Positions 29,700 through 41,485 of a stretch of DNA of 64,000 bases are shown here, piece by piece (within the stretch, counting starts at the first letter, position 1; every line of letters starts with the position of its first letter). This stretch comes from Phragmites australis. Lineage: Eukaryota; Streptophyta; Magnoliopsida; Poales; Poaceae. A model generated the notes under the pieces. The model was not told where the DNA came from. It did not search any database and worked only from the letters and a program-made list of their open reading frames with translations. A program made the translations under genes and the position numbers. The stretch spans positions 37,230,501 through 37,294,500 of the forward strand of contig NC_084923.1 of NCBI RefSeq assembly GCF_958298935.1. The letters are read 5' to 3'.

Positions 29700-30790
29700 A
29701 AAAGTCAAATTTACTACCTCAAAGTATGCCTCGAGTTCACTTAACCCCCTGAACTTTCTTTTGGTTTACTTAACCCTCTCTCTTCCTTAATCCGGGTTAC
29801 TATTCACCTTATGATGGTTTTGGACCCCAGTTTTTCCATGTTGGACGGTGGTGGTGCGGTTTTGCCAACTAGGATAAACACATCAGCAGTTGATGTGGTG
29901 GGAGGATCATATAGATCTGGGCGATGATATGGGCATTCCTTCCCTTTTCAGTTGTGTTTCTTCCCTTTTTCAGTTGTGTTTCTTCCTATTTTTCAGTTGC
30001 ATCTATTCTTTTTTTTTTTGTTGTGTTTAGATTTGGGTGATGATCGTGGGTACAGTGAGGATCTGTGCCGGTTGATCTAGGTGTGTTCCTTACTGTTTGC
30101 TGGTTGGTGACGATCTGAACGAGTTGATTTGCTGGTTGGTTTTCTTCTTGATCTAGGGTCCTTGGCTGTTTCTTTTCGTCAATCTGCTATGTTCCTGATC
30201 TGTATCTTTTTCTCAGATCATGTTTCCAACAAACACATAGCCTCTGACCAGATCCATGTTTAAAAGCTAAAAATATCTCTCTTGCCGGTTGGTTTCCACC
30301 TGATTTGCTGGTTGTGCTATGATAAGATCCATGTTAAAAAGCTAACAAGATTAAAGATCTGATGCCAGCGTGTATACATTTGTGATGAATTTTCCTCTGA
30401 TGATATTGATGTTTTGAATTTGTTTCTCATTATGTGCAATGGGTGATCTGGAAACACTTCCCATCATATTTCACCTAGGTGGGGAATTCGATTTTGATGG
30501 AAATTCATTATGTTACGTCCACGGTCGTACTGCAATGTCACACATAGAGATAGAGAAGCTGTCATTGCCTGAGATCAGAGGGCACTTTGCTTATCACATT
30601 CCTTTAACAGAGGAAGATCATGTACTCTTTCAATGGTTATTTCCTGGATGTGATTTGAGCAGTGGTTTGAGGTTGCTGTCAGATGATAGAACCTACACTT
30701 TTATGTCTGAAAACATAACTGAAGGGGGTGTTGCTGATATTTAAGTGGAGTTGTTCAGAAATGAAGGAGAGGCACCCCACATATTTGAGC
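29700..30790 (+). pseudogene. Mutator-like (MULE) transposase N-terminal fragment, PB1-like domain
   Basis: The ORF 30439-30744 (101 codons) has the layout of the PB1-like domain found at the start of many plant MULE transposases: 'FHLGGEF' opening, 'YVHGRT', 'LSLPEI', then 'LFPGCDLSSGLRLLSDD' and a closing 'VADI'. A TAA interrupts it where the domain would continue (VELF follows in frame). About 45 codons later 'catccag|gtaagc' resembles a splice donor, and the dispersed-repeat copy begins there. The zinc finger and DDE transposase are absent. Upstream, 29700-30430 is a T-rich leader-like region containing 'ctgaactttcttttggtttacttaaccc', reminiscent of MULE terminal sequence. Fragment only, cannot transpose. 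Confidence 0.55.
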
Positions 30791-33076
30791 TAGTGCATCC
30801 AGGTAAGCAACTAAGCATATTGATCCCTCTTGTGAAATTAAATAAGTTGAAAATTGATGAAATACGCTTATGTATGTATGCATGTTTAGTGAGTCAGTGT
30901 CGGGTACCAATGGGTAGAACCTATACCGATTGCATTCTTCTACCTTGAATACTTGTGTATTTACATTCCTTGTAGCATTGAGATGTTGTCAATGTCTAGG
31001 TATGAGTTCGACTTATATGCTTAGCCATGCTTAGATCATTCGGTAGAAGTCGAACGACGGCGCATCCCGTTGTTCGCGAGCATAGGACCTTCTTATGATT
31101 ACATACACTTGTTGAGGTTGAGATGGTTGTATGAGTGGTGAGTATGAGACGAGGCATGAGTGGTGCTAGGATGGTGTTTTATCCTGCCCGGATGTGGAGT
31201 TCCCCTAGGTAGGTCGGTAGAGGAAACCAAACACCGTAGACCGCTTTGTGCCGGTTAAGCACCGATCATCGATGTTGTTAGCTTTAGCACTTACCTTACT
31301 CACCACATGCCGATCTAATGGTAAGGCGAGCCGAATATCTTCGCAGCTATGGCTTTTGGGTGTAGACATCGATGGTGTGAGCGGGCGGGCTTGTAGTGGT
31401 ACTAGTTTGCTCCAGGAGTAATTCTAGTACCGCCGCGCCGAGTTCTAGTTGGAGCTGGTTGGGAAAGGTTGTCATGAGTACCCCCTTGTATGCACTTTGG
31501 CCGGTGGCACAAGCCGTATGGTCCTCGTGTCGTGTGGGTCAAGGAGTATCCCCCTACAGGGTGTATAAACAGATCAAACTGCCGCGCTCTCGGTCATGAG
31601 CATGCCTCTGTCCATCTGCATCGGTGGTAGAGTTTCGAGTATGGTTTGTGGTTCGGTAGGTGGGAGATGGTGATGTTGGTACTTGTTACTTATTGATATA
31701 CATGTTGTTTGCAGTTACATTCATTTAGTTGTTAGTTGCAGGGCAGTTTTCTTATGCTTTAGTAAAGTTTCAGTCGCTCGCACATATGTCTAGGATGCTT
31801 AGTGCATATGTTTTACCTAACTGGTGGTTCATCCTTGCTAATGATCAATGCATAATCCTTGGAGTCGAGCTATGTATATGTGCTCTATATGGTTTAAGTC
31901 TTGCAAGTACCTTCGTACTCATGTCTGCGCTTTCAGGTACTCCTGCTACTGAAGAAGAGGTTATTTTTGGCTACTTCGTGCCTGCTGATCTGGGTGGTGG
32001 GTAAGAGTAGTGCATCCTACTCTGAAGGTGGCGTGTTGAGATGGTGCCTAAGGGCATGTGGCGCCGTTCTCTTTTGTTGTTTATATGTTTAACTTTCTGT
32101 TGTGTAGTTCTTTTGTGATTAGGAGTTGAGGGGTTTTGTCTCCTCCTAGCTCACTTTTGTTGTAAATTATTGAATTTAATTGCATGCTTAATACTTGTAA
32201 TATAAATGTTTATTACTCACTCTTTATTAAGCTATGTTGTGATGTACATGTTGGAAGGCATGTGTTCTAATCCTTGGGCACAAAACACGTGCCGGGACTA
32301 TCGGGATGATATTATGGTTAATCATCGAGGTTGTGATTATGGATAATAATCCTCTTGGTAATTAATTATAATATTATTTGAACGGTTCTCCACAGTTACC
32401 TTGTTTTAAACCATTTCAAAAGCTTTGTTACCAGGTTGCCTTGCTTAAACCGTTTTGAAAGCTTATTACCTTGTTTAAAACTGTTTCAAAAGCTTTGTTA
32501 CCAAGTTACCTTGTTTAAAACTGTTTCAAAAGCTTTGTTACCAGGTTATCTTGTTTTAAAACTGTTTCAAAAGCTTTGCTACCAGGTTACATTTGTTTCA
32601 AAAGGTTAACAGTAGAGAATATAACTGGATATCTGCATAAAACCTGCTTTACACTTAAAACTATATCGTCGAGCCTTATCCTCGAAACATCTATTATGCA
32701 TCTATCAACCCCTTGAAGTAGTATAGTACTTGTTGAGTACATTCTGTACTCAGTCTTGTTGCTTTCAAATTACTGAGATGGAGATCAACCTCAACCCAAT
32801 TGAAATCGAAGAGAAGAAGTCTAAGGTCGCGTCCACATCCGAGTTGCCTGTGGTATTGGGTTGCATCGTTGTTCACTCCGCTCCACTGTAGGCTCTTCTG
32901 CCTTGCTAGTCTGTTGTGGATCCTTATTCACAAGACCATATTTTAGTCTTTTCAGGTAATTATTTTACTTTATTTTATTCGTAGTATGTATCATTCTATT
33001 GAATTTTGTGCGTATCAGCTACTTGATCTAGGGACTGATACAGGAGGCATAGGGAAATCCGAGATCGGGGTCCTGA
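30790..33076 (+). repeat. dispersed repeat family, copy 2 (probable long LTR)
   Basis: 30790-32400 aligns in order with 4290-6010. Beyond the shared part it continues with a 40-bp tandem array (32394-32605) and ends 'gagatcggggtcctgaca' near 33076, a plausible LTR terminus. It abuts a copia gag at its right end and a MULE fragment at its left, so both neighbours may have been cut by it or by later deletion. No coding capacity; the short frames at 31396-32092 are not domains I recognise. Confidence 0.5.
32394..32605. repeat. ~40-bp tandem array (five units)
   Basis: Units of the form 'ttaccttgtttaaaactgtttcaaaagctttgttaccagg', about 35-42 bp each, five in a row with 1-6 differences between neighbours, the first two most diverged. 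Copy 1 of the surrounding repeat lacks the array at the matching place (about 5950-6010). Confidence 0.85.
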
Positions 33077-35170
33077 CAAGATATGTCAGTATGGGAGATG
33101 AAAGTTACATCTTACATCTATTAGAGAATCTTCTGTCATGAGTACACTTACATTAGATGTTCTTTATTCTAAATTAAAAACGTATGAACTAGATGTCTTT
33201 GCTAGGAAGAATGTTAATAAATCAATTGCATTGGTCTCTCGACCCAGCATGTCTCATATTGAATCTCCCTCATCAATTTTTTCACTATTTTCTATATCTT
33301 CACTAATTGATGATCAGCTTGAGTTGATTCCTTAAGAAGATTTAGCACTACTTTCTACTCGTTTCTCTAAAGCATTGTAGAATGTGCGTATGAGAAAAGA
33401 GGAAGTGGAGGTCCTCAAAGATGATATGAATGTTGTGATCTCAACCATATTCGTTCCAATTGTCCTAAGCTTGCAGAGAAGGCATCAAAAAAAGAGAAGG
33501 AGAAAAAGAAGCGTTTTATCAATGACAAGAAGAAGAAGAAGAGCTTTCTCGATCGTAAGGTTGTGCATTGAGCTCTTTTAGCACACATGAATAAGTCAAC
33601 TTGAGTGACGTTGATTCGAAGAGTAGCGAGGATGACACAACATCCAAAAGTAAGACATCGTATGATTTAACTGGGTTGTGTCTCATGGCAAGCAATAAAG
33701 AAAGCTCAACTGAGGATGAACGTGACAACGATGGTAATGAGGTATTACCTACTTATGATGATCTATCTAATTATGTTGTTCATCTTGGTACACTCTTAGA
33801 AAAATGTAACAAAAAAAAAGAAACATGATGTTTTAATTGAATCACTAAATTCTGAAATTGCAAGACTTAAGATTTTAATTCTTGATGATGATGCTTACAA
33901 AGTATGTGACTTAATATATATTGAGCTCATTTCCCTTAGAGATGTTCATGCTTCTACTCTTGAGAAACTCAGAGAATAAATTGAGAAGAATGAGAAACTT
34001 GTTGTGTTAAATAGTAGAGAAGTTAAAAATGCTAGTTGTTCAACGTCTGATTTGCTTGATTCAACTTCTTGTTCTAATTGCTCAATTCTAGAATTGAAGT
34101 TGTGTTAGCTAATGCTAGAGTTTCTCAAATATTCAATAACATGATTACTCATGAGGTTCTTTCATGATCTAATTTTTCTAAAAACAAAAGAAACCCATGA
34201 ATGTTGCTTGCAATAAGTGCACATCTCTTTCTAAATAGGTTGATTACTTGAAAGGAACTTTAGAGCATTTTTCTCTTGGAAAGAAAAATATGAACCTAAT
34301 TTTAGATTCATCTAAGTCAAGCACATGTAAATAAGGTTTAGATTTTGATCCTATGCTCATTCTAAGACAAATGCACCTACTATTATCAGGGCTCTTGTTA
34401 GTGGCAAATTTGAAATACTTATTGAATCTGAACCTAGGAAGGTTGTTTTTAAGTCTGCTAGATTTTTATCTTCTACAATGAATGCAAATGTTGCTTCTTC
34501 TTCTAAATCCACACATCAAGTTAAGTACAATTGCACTCATTGTGGTAGAGATGGATATTTAGTAGATTTTTGCTTTACACTAGCTAAACAACAAAGGAAA
34601 GAAAAGTTTAAGGATATGTCTAATTTTTGAAAGGCACATGTTATATCTCGTGAGGTTGTTGCACCTTATTTTGTGCCTTGGGTGAAACAGTCATCACCTT
34701 TTGCTACTCGTGCAATTCGTCATGAGCCTACTCGGGCTTCTCGAGTTAAGACTACTCGAGCTGCTAGTGCTTCTCACATTGAACCTACTTGAGCTTCTCG
34801 AGTTGAGTCAACTTGGGTTACTCATAATTTTTCTACTCACATTTCTAGTCGGGTGACTCAGTACTGGATCCCTAAATACCTTATTACTAACCCCAGTACT
34901 GAAGCCTCGACATTTTCTGTTGCCTTGTAGGTTTTTCAAGCAAGGAAGGAGAACATTTGGATAGTCAATTCTGAATGCTCACGCCACATGTCTGGTGATA
35001 AGAATTGGTTCTCCTCCCTTGTACGTGCATCTCGTGCTGAAAGTGTTTCTTTTGGCAATGCTTCTTCTACATCAGTTGTTGCAGAAGGTATAGTATAGGT
35101 AAATGATAAGTTTATGTACAAGGATGTTGCTTTAGTCGAGAACTTGAAATTTAACTTGCTTTCTGTCTTA
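33077..35170 (+). pseudogene. SIRE-like copia gag-protease pseudogene, plus strand
   Basis: Broken frames run through Gag coiled-coil-type sequence (33138-33340, 33601-33828, 33840-34320). A nucleocapsid knuckle at about 34527-34575 reads CTHCGRDGYLVDFC, with Tyr in place of the zinc-binding His. The protease start at about 34950-35090 reads 'IVNSECSRHMSGDKNWF' where functional copies have D-S-G, so the catalytic Asp is Asn. Pol is lost after about 35170 ('ENLKFNLLSVL' followed by a stop). The 5' LTR is absent, the left end abutting the dispersed repeat. Confidence 0.75.
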
Positions 35171-35917
35171 TAAATTATTGATAAAGACCTTGATAAGAAA
35201 AAGATCGAGGAAGTATTTATTGTCGCACTTCTTCTTTATGAGACTGCTTATCATTGCACTTTGATATGAACTTGGAAGAAGTCGTGTATGACCGTAACCA
35301 TTGTCTTAAGCTTCTGATTGTCTTTGACATAGTCCTATCATGGTTGGATAGAATAAGTTTGATAGTGCATATAATTCCTTGCAAAATAATATGAGATGTT
35401 CTTGACAACACAATTGGTATCTTGTTACATGTGATTTTAATCAAAACAATGACATACTTTTTGTATCCATGTTTTTGATAGCATATGATTTGAGGATTAG
35501 AGTAGTAAAGATTAACAGATCATGCCTTGCAAATAAATCATTAATTATACTTGATAAGATGTGCTCACACTATATTTTTACATGTATAGACGGGTTGGTG
35601 TAGATATTCTTGATAGTGTTGTTTGGTCGAGTAACTTTTATATAAGTGGCTGATCTACGATGCTCATTATGATAAAAACAAAAAAAAATGATTATCTCTC
35701 TTGAATTTTTGATGAAATCATTGCCAAAGGGGAGAGAGTTACTCATTCAGGAGAATTTTTTGTTTTTTTTTCCTCAAAGGGGGAGAGATTTTCTGTGTTG
35801 GAAATTTTTCTTGATTTTTATTTCACTTTGCGTTTGATTTTCAAATCAAAATCATGTTTGTTAAGAGGTTACCAATGTTCATATGAGGGTTGCCAATGTT
35901 TTCATCAAGGGGGAGAT
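35171..35917 (+). mobile_element. 3' noncoding region of the plus-strand copia element with polypurine tract
   Basis: Stop-rich sequence after the truncated pol, containing two G-rich purine tracts: 'tcaaagggggagag' near 35774 and 'tcaagggggagat' at 35905-35917. The latter lies immediately before the LTR start TGTGAGATC, as expected for a plus-strand polypurine primer. Confidence 0.65.
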
Positions 35918-37286
35918 TGTGAGATCATGTGATGAAAAATTGTTTTGGATGATGAAATTGGCATAGCAAAATATTTAGCTTAATGACATTAGGATAATGT
36001 TCATGAGTTACTAAGTTGTTGCTTAGATATGCTTATACGCTGGTGTTAGCGTAGAGGTGATGCAATATACTCGTGTGAGTAGTGTTACGTAAACTGATCT
36101 TGAGTCAAGTCGGGAAGGACTTGTGCTCGTACTCGTTTGTTGATTCATGTGCAGGTGTTGCTCGAAGGCAAACGTGGTCGATGATGGATTGGCAAACTAA
36201 GTTTAGGGAAGAACTGAGGTTCAGCGACTAGGTTCAGGAGTAACTAAGGTCATAGTGATCAAGGATGTCATACAAGACATTCGGGCTAGAGAACAGTGTA
36301 CGTGAAGACAAGGTTGCATGTGTATGATTAGGTGCATTACGGAGAAGGGCAGATGTACACGAGGTTGTGGGCAACCAGATTGTGTGTTCGGATGATGGAG
36401 TCGTTCGAGTACATGGCAAGGTCATGCTATGATCTGATTCGTCAAAGAGTCTAGTCCCATAAAGAATCGAGTGTTAGTCTGAGTTGGACTCGAGAATGAG
36501 CTGAATTTGGTTATGGGTGGATGTGTCTTGGTATGGTTTGTGTCCGGATAGGATATGACCAGGTTGTTTCCAAACCAAGGATGGTTTGGAAGGCTATATA
36601 TTGAGAGGGTCTCGGTCAGGGTAAGGTGCACCAAGAACGAGATCAGATTTAGACTTCTGATCTGGTGAGTAGATTTGTCTAGGGTTTGAGATTTTGTGGA
36701 AGTATTTGTTGGATACTTTGAAGAGGCATCTTGTAAACTCATCTATGCAATGAAAATTAAGTTTCGTAAGTTGATGAGTTGCTGACTCGAAATTTTCTTT
36801 TTGTTCTATATTTTGCGTACTTGGTTTTGGTTTTTGATTTCGTGTTTCTATCAAGTTTCATCTTAGTTTAATCCACTCAAAACCTTGCTAGAATATCTAG
36901 TGTTTGATCTGAGAAAATTTCAAGTGGTTTTTGTTTGATCTCGAGTAGCTTTTTGGTCAACTCAACTAGGTTTCGATCTACTCGATTCTGGTTGACACAG
37001 TATGCTTCAACTAGGTATAATTCTCGATCCATTTGTCCGATTGAATCAATTATTGTTGGCTTAGTTTTGCATTTGGATCTAGTTTTAGCTGTCCAAATTT
37101 GAGAGCAATCGGACCAGTGAATCTTTCTCTACATTGTTTTTACTAGAGCATGTAATTTTTTTTGAGTGGAATACCGAGTTTAAATCAATTTTTGATTTGG
37201 GTGAATTAATCCTTAAATTTGGTTTCTGCGATCATTCACCCCCCCCCCCACCCTGATTGCCTTATTAGAGTGTAATCGATCCTACA
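35918..37286 (+). mobile_element. 3' LTR of the plus-strand SIRE-like element
   Basis: Starts TGTGAGATCATG after the polypurine tract, has a TATA box (TATATA, 36595-36600), and ends with 'cattcacccccccccc...gatcctaca' near 37286, a C-run terminus like other SIRE-like LTRs here. It joins minus-strand Gag sequence abruptly at its right end, so it is nested in or fused to the neighbouring copia element. It lacks the CCGGA-type motifs of the other LTRs. Confidence 0.65.
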
Positions 37287-38889
37287 ATTTTCATTAGATG
37301 AATTTCTAGAACTAGCACATGTTAAATCTACATTATGCAAAGAATGTGTGTTATTATCCACATGAGGTTCATATGATTCTACCTTTGTAAGAATTACCTC
37401 ATGAGCTATTTCTAGCTTGGTATGAGAAGCTACAAGATTTTTATGAGTGCACAAAAGCTCATCATGGTTTTCTTGTAGTTCCACATACTTGCTAGCTAAC
37501 TCATCAACTTGAGCCCTTAGCTCAACATTATCTTTCTCCATAGATGCTATATGAGAAATAGAGTTAGAAGCACAAGTATCATCAATATGAGAGATAGTGA
37601 ATTCGTCCTTAGATAAAGCAATACAATTAGGACATGAAATTTCTAAACCCACTAGAGGCATAACATCTAATTTATCAATAAGAGAGATATGCTTAACTTT
37701 AATATCTCTATAAAGATTAGATAAAGAACTATAGGATTCTTAAAGTTTTTCATATTTCACATTTAAGGCTTTATGTTCCTCAATTTTCTCAATGAGGAAT
37801 TCATCTTGCTTCTCAAGGCTTTCTTCTAGTCTTTCTGTGCTGGTCATGAGTTTGATCATTTTAGACATATCATTTTTGCTCAAATATCAAACCCAAGTCC
37901 GTCAATAGCACTATCACTATCATCCTCACTTATTGATTTGTTTTTACCTTTTGCCATAAGGCACAATACAGCATCGGAGCGAGAGGATGAGCATCTTGAG
38001 GAAGTGGATGCTTCACTGCTAAGTTGAGAACAATTCATACTATAATGTCCATATAGACGACATGTATAGCACATCCTCCTTGATCTTCCCTTAGGTGGAC
38101 CTTTCTTCTTTATTTTTCTTGAGACCTTTCCACCTAAGCTTTGTCTCAAGTAAGCTTATATTTCCTTCAAAATATTATTCTCACAAATACTAATGAAAAT
38201 AGATGCATTACAATGAGGATTATTAACCATATCATCATGATAAATAGGTAATTTTTTACTAGATGATATGCAAGGGTCAACAACAAAGCATATATGGAAT
38301 TTTCATTAATAGTATTGTAGTTGGAGTCCAAAGAGAGGATTGGGGACTCAATTATCACTCTCACCATTTCATTATCTTACTCGTTGTTAAATGTTGGTGA
38401 AGTGGATGATGGAGTGGCATACTCTTGGACAAAGGAGAAAGTCATTTGGTGCTCTTTATAATGTAATGATGAAGTAGAGCATTCTCCAAATGATATCTCC
38501 GGAAGAACATCCTCATTCCATTTGGGCTTGTCGTATCTTTCTTTAAGTGTTGTCCAAATAAGATGAGTGTCCTCAAGCGGTATAATCGTGTCAAATACAT
38601 CTTTGCTCAAAGCATTAAATAAAGTATTAGTAGCTTGAGCATTGAGATGTATGCATTTCTCTTCCTCATCAAATGTTATGTGTTTATTACTAGGAGAAGA
38701 AATGCTCACATCTACAACTTGCTCTATTTGAGGATCCATAGTCCTAAAATTATGAAGCATGCGAGTACTCCACTCAAAATAATTAGAGTCATCTAATAGG
38801 AGTGGTTATATGTGCACTAATCCACTAGTCGATGTCTTTACTCCCTATGCGGTAAAGCCTTAAAAGAGAAACTTAACTCTGATACCAAT
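37287..38889 (-). pseudogene. SIRE-like copia gag pseudogene, minus strand, with primer site
   Basis: Minus-strand Gag pieces in order: UBN2-type core (38377-38760, with 'LIWTTLKERYDKPKWNED'), a basic stretch with a canonical CX2CX4HX4C knuckle (CYTCRLYGHYSMNC, in 37880-38149), then a coiled-coil region (37236-37661). Frames differ between pieces. The primer-site sequence 'ctctgataccaatt' (38877-38890) precedes the LTR. Everything downstream of Gag is replaced by the LTR ending at 37286. Confidence 0.75.
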
Positions 38890-41485
38890 TGAAAGGATAC
38901 TGATGCCACCAAGAGAGGATGAATAGGTGTTCCTACAAAATTGAAACTTCGCAACGGATTATAAAAAATCTGGAACTTCTAGGTTCAAACCTTTGCAGTG
39001 GATTATACATAATCTAAAACTTCCAGGTTTAATCTGAAATTTTTGGGTTTAGCTCAGAACCTAAACACACTGGGTTTAGCTAGTGTTCTAACACCTTAAA
39101 CAGTGTGATGGATTGAAATCCTAGGGTGATAGACACGCATAACAATTCTAAGCAAGATATGCAAGAGGGTTTAAGAATTGATATCATAAATATAGATATA
39201 AGCATACAAGTCAATTCTATATAAGATATACAAAAGGATATAGAACGAATTGCAAGCAATAATATAGCAAATAAGCACAAAAGTAAAGGAGACGCAAAGA
39301 CACTTGATTTGTTACCAAAGTTCAGACACATCCATTTGAGGTTCTTACGTCTCCGTTGAGGGGCTCGGTCATTTGAGTCGGGTCTCTTTCAACCATTTTC
39401 CTCACACAGCTCGGTCACACTTGAGCTTGGGCTTTCACTCTTAATTTTTTCCCTTGCGGAGGTGAATTCAAATATTCATAAACTTCCCGTGGCACACCAC
39501 AATCTTGGGTGCTCGCCAGTGACGCTTAGATGCCTAGGAGCTCCAAGAGTAACAAACTCCCAAACTCGTGCATGAGAAACACCAAGTGCTCAAACACACA
39601 CAACCTATGTGGAAATCTATGGGCTATCAAAGCACCACACCTCTCTCTCTACTGACTAATCCACAAAGGCTTGATTCTCACCAAATCTTGTTAGAGAGGG
39701 AGATGGAGCACTCAAAGGTGGAACGCCAAGTTCAAAACACCTCACGCCATCATCATAAACCCAGCCAAGTAACCTCCTACATGCTAGGAGGACAAGGGGT
39801 ATTTATACCCTACTCTTAAAAACTAGCAGTTGGACAGATTTTGCACAACCCAAAATCCAGGTACAACTCAAATTTCTGGGTACTAAGAATCCCAACGGTC
39901 ATAAACTAGTCGTTACAGGGCATTCTGGCCTAACCCGGAACTTCTGGGTTAACACAACCTCAGCAACTGAGAACCCAACCCGAACTCCATCCGAAGGTTC
40001 CGGTGCAGGACTCCAGAATCCGAAGGTTCCAGATCAATTTGGAATTTCCAGGTAAAACTAACAAGCCCAAACCAAGCACCCTTGCTCGGAGCTTATTCGG
40101 AGGTACCGGCTACTAGAAACTCCTGGATCTCACCTGGAACTTCCGAGTTTAGCCCAACTGACCCTCTAAAAAACGGTGATAACTTTTGATCTCGAAATTC
40201 GATTTCAGTGATTTTTAACTCCACGGAAAGCTTATTCAAAGGGCTACACATCCCTACTGAATTCATAATCTTAAACACATTGGATCAAACTAGGAATACT
40301 TCAAAACCTAATTTAGACACTTCCACACTTTTGGCACCAGACTTTCTAAAGCGAACTCTCAACATAAACCCGTCATGTATTAAGCACATGGTTTGAGCAC
40401 TCGACATAACAATCGAGCAACACTTTCGGTAGTCCCTCTTGATAGTGCGGCATACCTATAACCCAGTCTCCCACCAAACTCTTTAAGATCGACAAAATGA
40501 GAAAACATATTCTAGTTATACCTTTGCCTTGAATAATCCCACCGGACTTGACGAACACATTATTCAAGTCACGATGCTTCTCATAGCTCTTCAAGACTTA
40601 TCATCAACTCTTCACTTAAGGATTATGATGATGTTCATCCTTGCTTCCCTTCTTAATCTTTATGTGATTGATGTGAATCACTCATAACTTCTCATGACAT
40701 AGCGTGGTCCATGGCACAAAGCCTTTACTCACCCTTCATCACCGTATTGGTCCTTCAGCGCCAAGCCATTTGCTTGCTCTTCACTACCAGATGGTCCATC
40801 ACACCCGAGTATTGCTTGCTCTTAACTATCTTGTCATAGAAAGTCACTTTGTATATGACATCTTCACACTTCACTTTGTTCACCACCGAGGTATGAACCG
40901 CAAGCATTCAAGTATGTAAGTTGTCCACTAAACTTGTCTTGATCTTACTCTTCTAACTTGGTATATTGAACATCTTAATTCAACTCATGCCTTCTTATGT
41001 AACATAACCCCAACTCACTCTCAAGCACAAAACATATGGGTTAGTCCATAAAATTTAATTGATAATTTTATACCCTAAGTTACTTGATCTTCACAAGCAA
41101 CTTGGCCTTCACTTTTATTGCCAGTCTTCATGAGCTTCTCCTTCTTCTCATGAGCATCACTAAGAGCTCAATGACAACGATGCATTTCTTTTGATCTCAT
41201 GTCAATCTTTAATGAATCCATGCTTCATTTCTTATGTATCTCCTATGAAATAACCTAATAATAATTCTCAACATACTTGTTAGACCATAGATATTGTCAC
41301 CACTTACCCGAGCATCACATAAATCTCATTCATCTTGAAGCATATCTTTTCTCCATGCATCACCTATAGAACAACCTACTAAAAATTCTCAATAATATTG
41401 TTAGTCCATAGGTATTACCATTAATTACCAAAATCACACTTAATGGTTAGATGCACTTTTAGATCCTCTTAAGGTACACCCTACA
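38890..41485 (-). mobile_element. SIRE-like copia LTR, minus orientation, ~2.6 kb
   Basis: Bounded by TGAAAGG after the primer site and by 'accctaca' near 41485 (read on the minus strand TGTAGGGTG...TTTCA). On the minus strand the TATA box lies at 39801-39807, with GGAACTTCC/CCGGAAG-type motifs upstream of it (39840-40150) and more in the transcribed part (38960-39060). The 'ctccgttgaggggctcgg' stretch (39350) is the reverse complement of the 'ctcaacggagacg' block in the LTRs at 3.3 and 58.2 kb. A diverged ~80-bp direct repeat lies at 41230-41435. No gene; the frames here are noncoding by-products. Confidence 0.7.
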
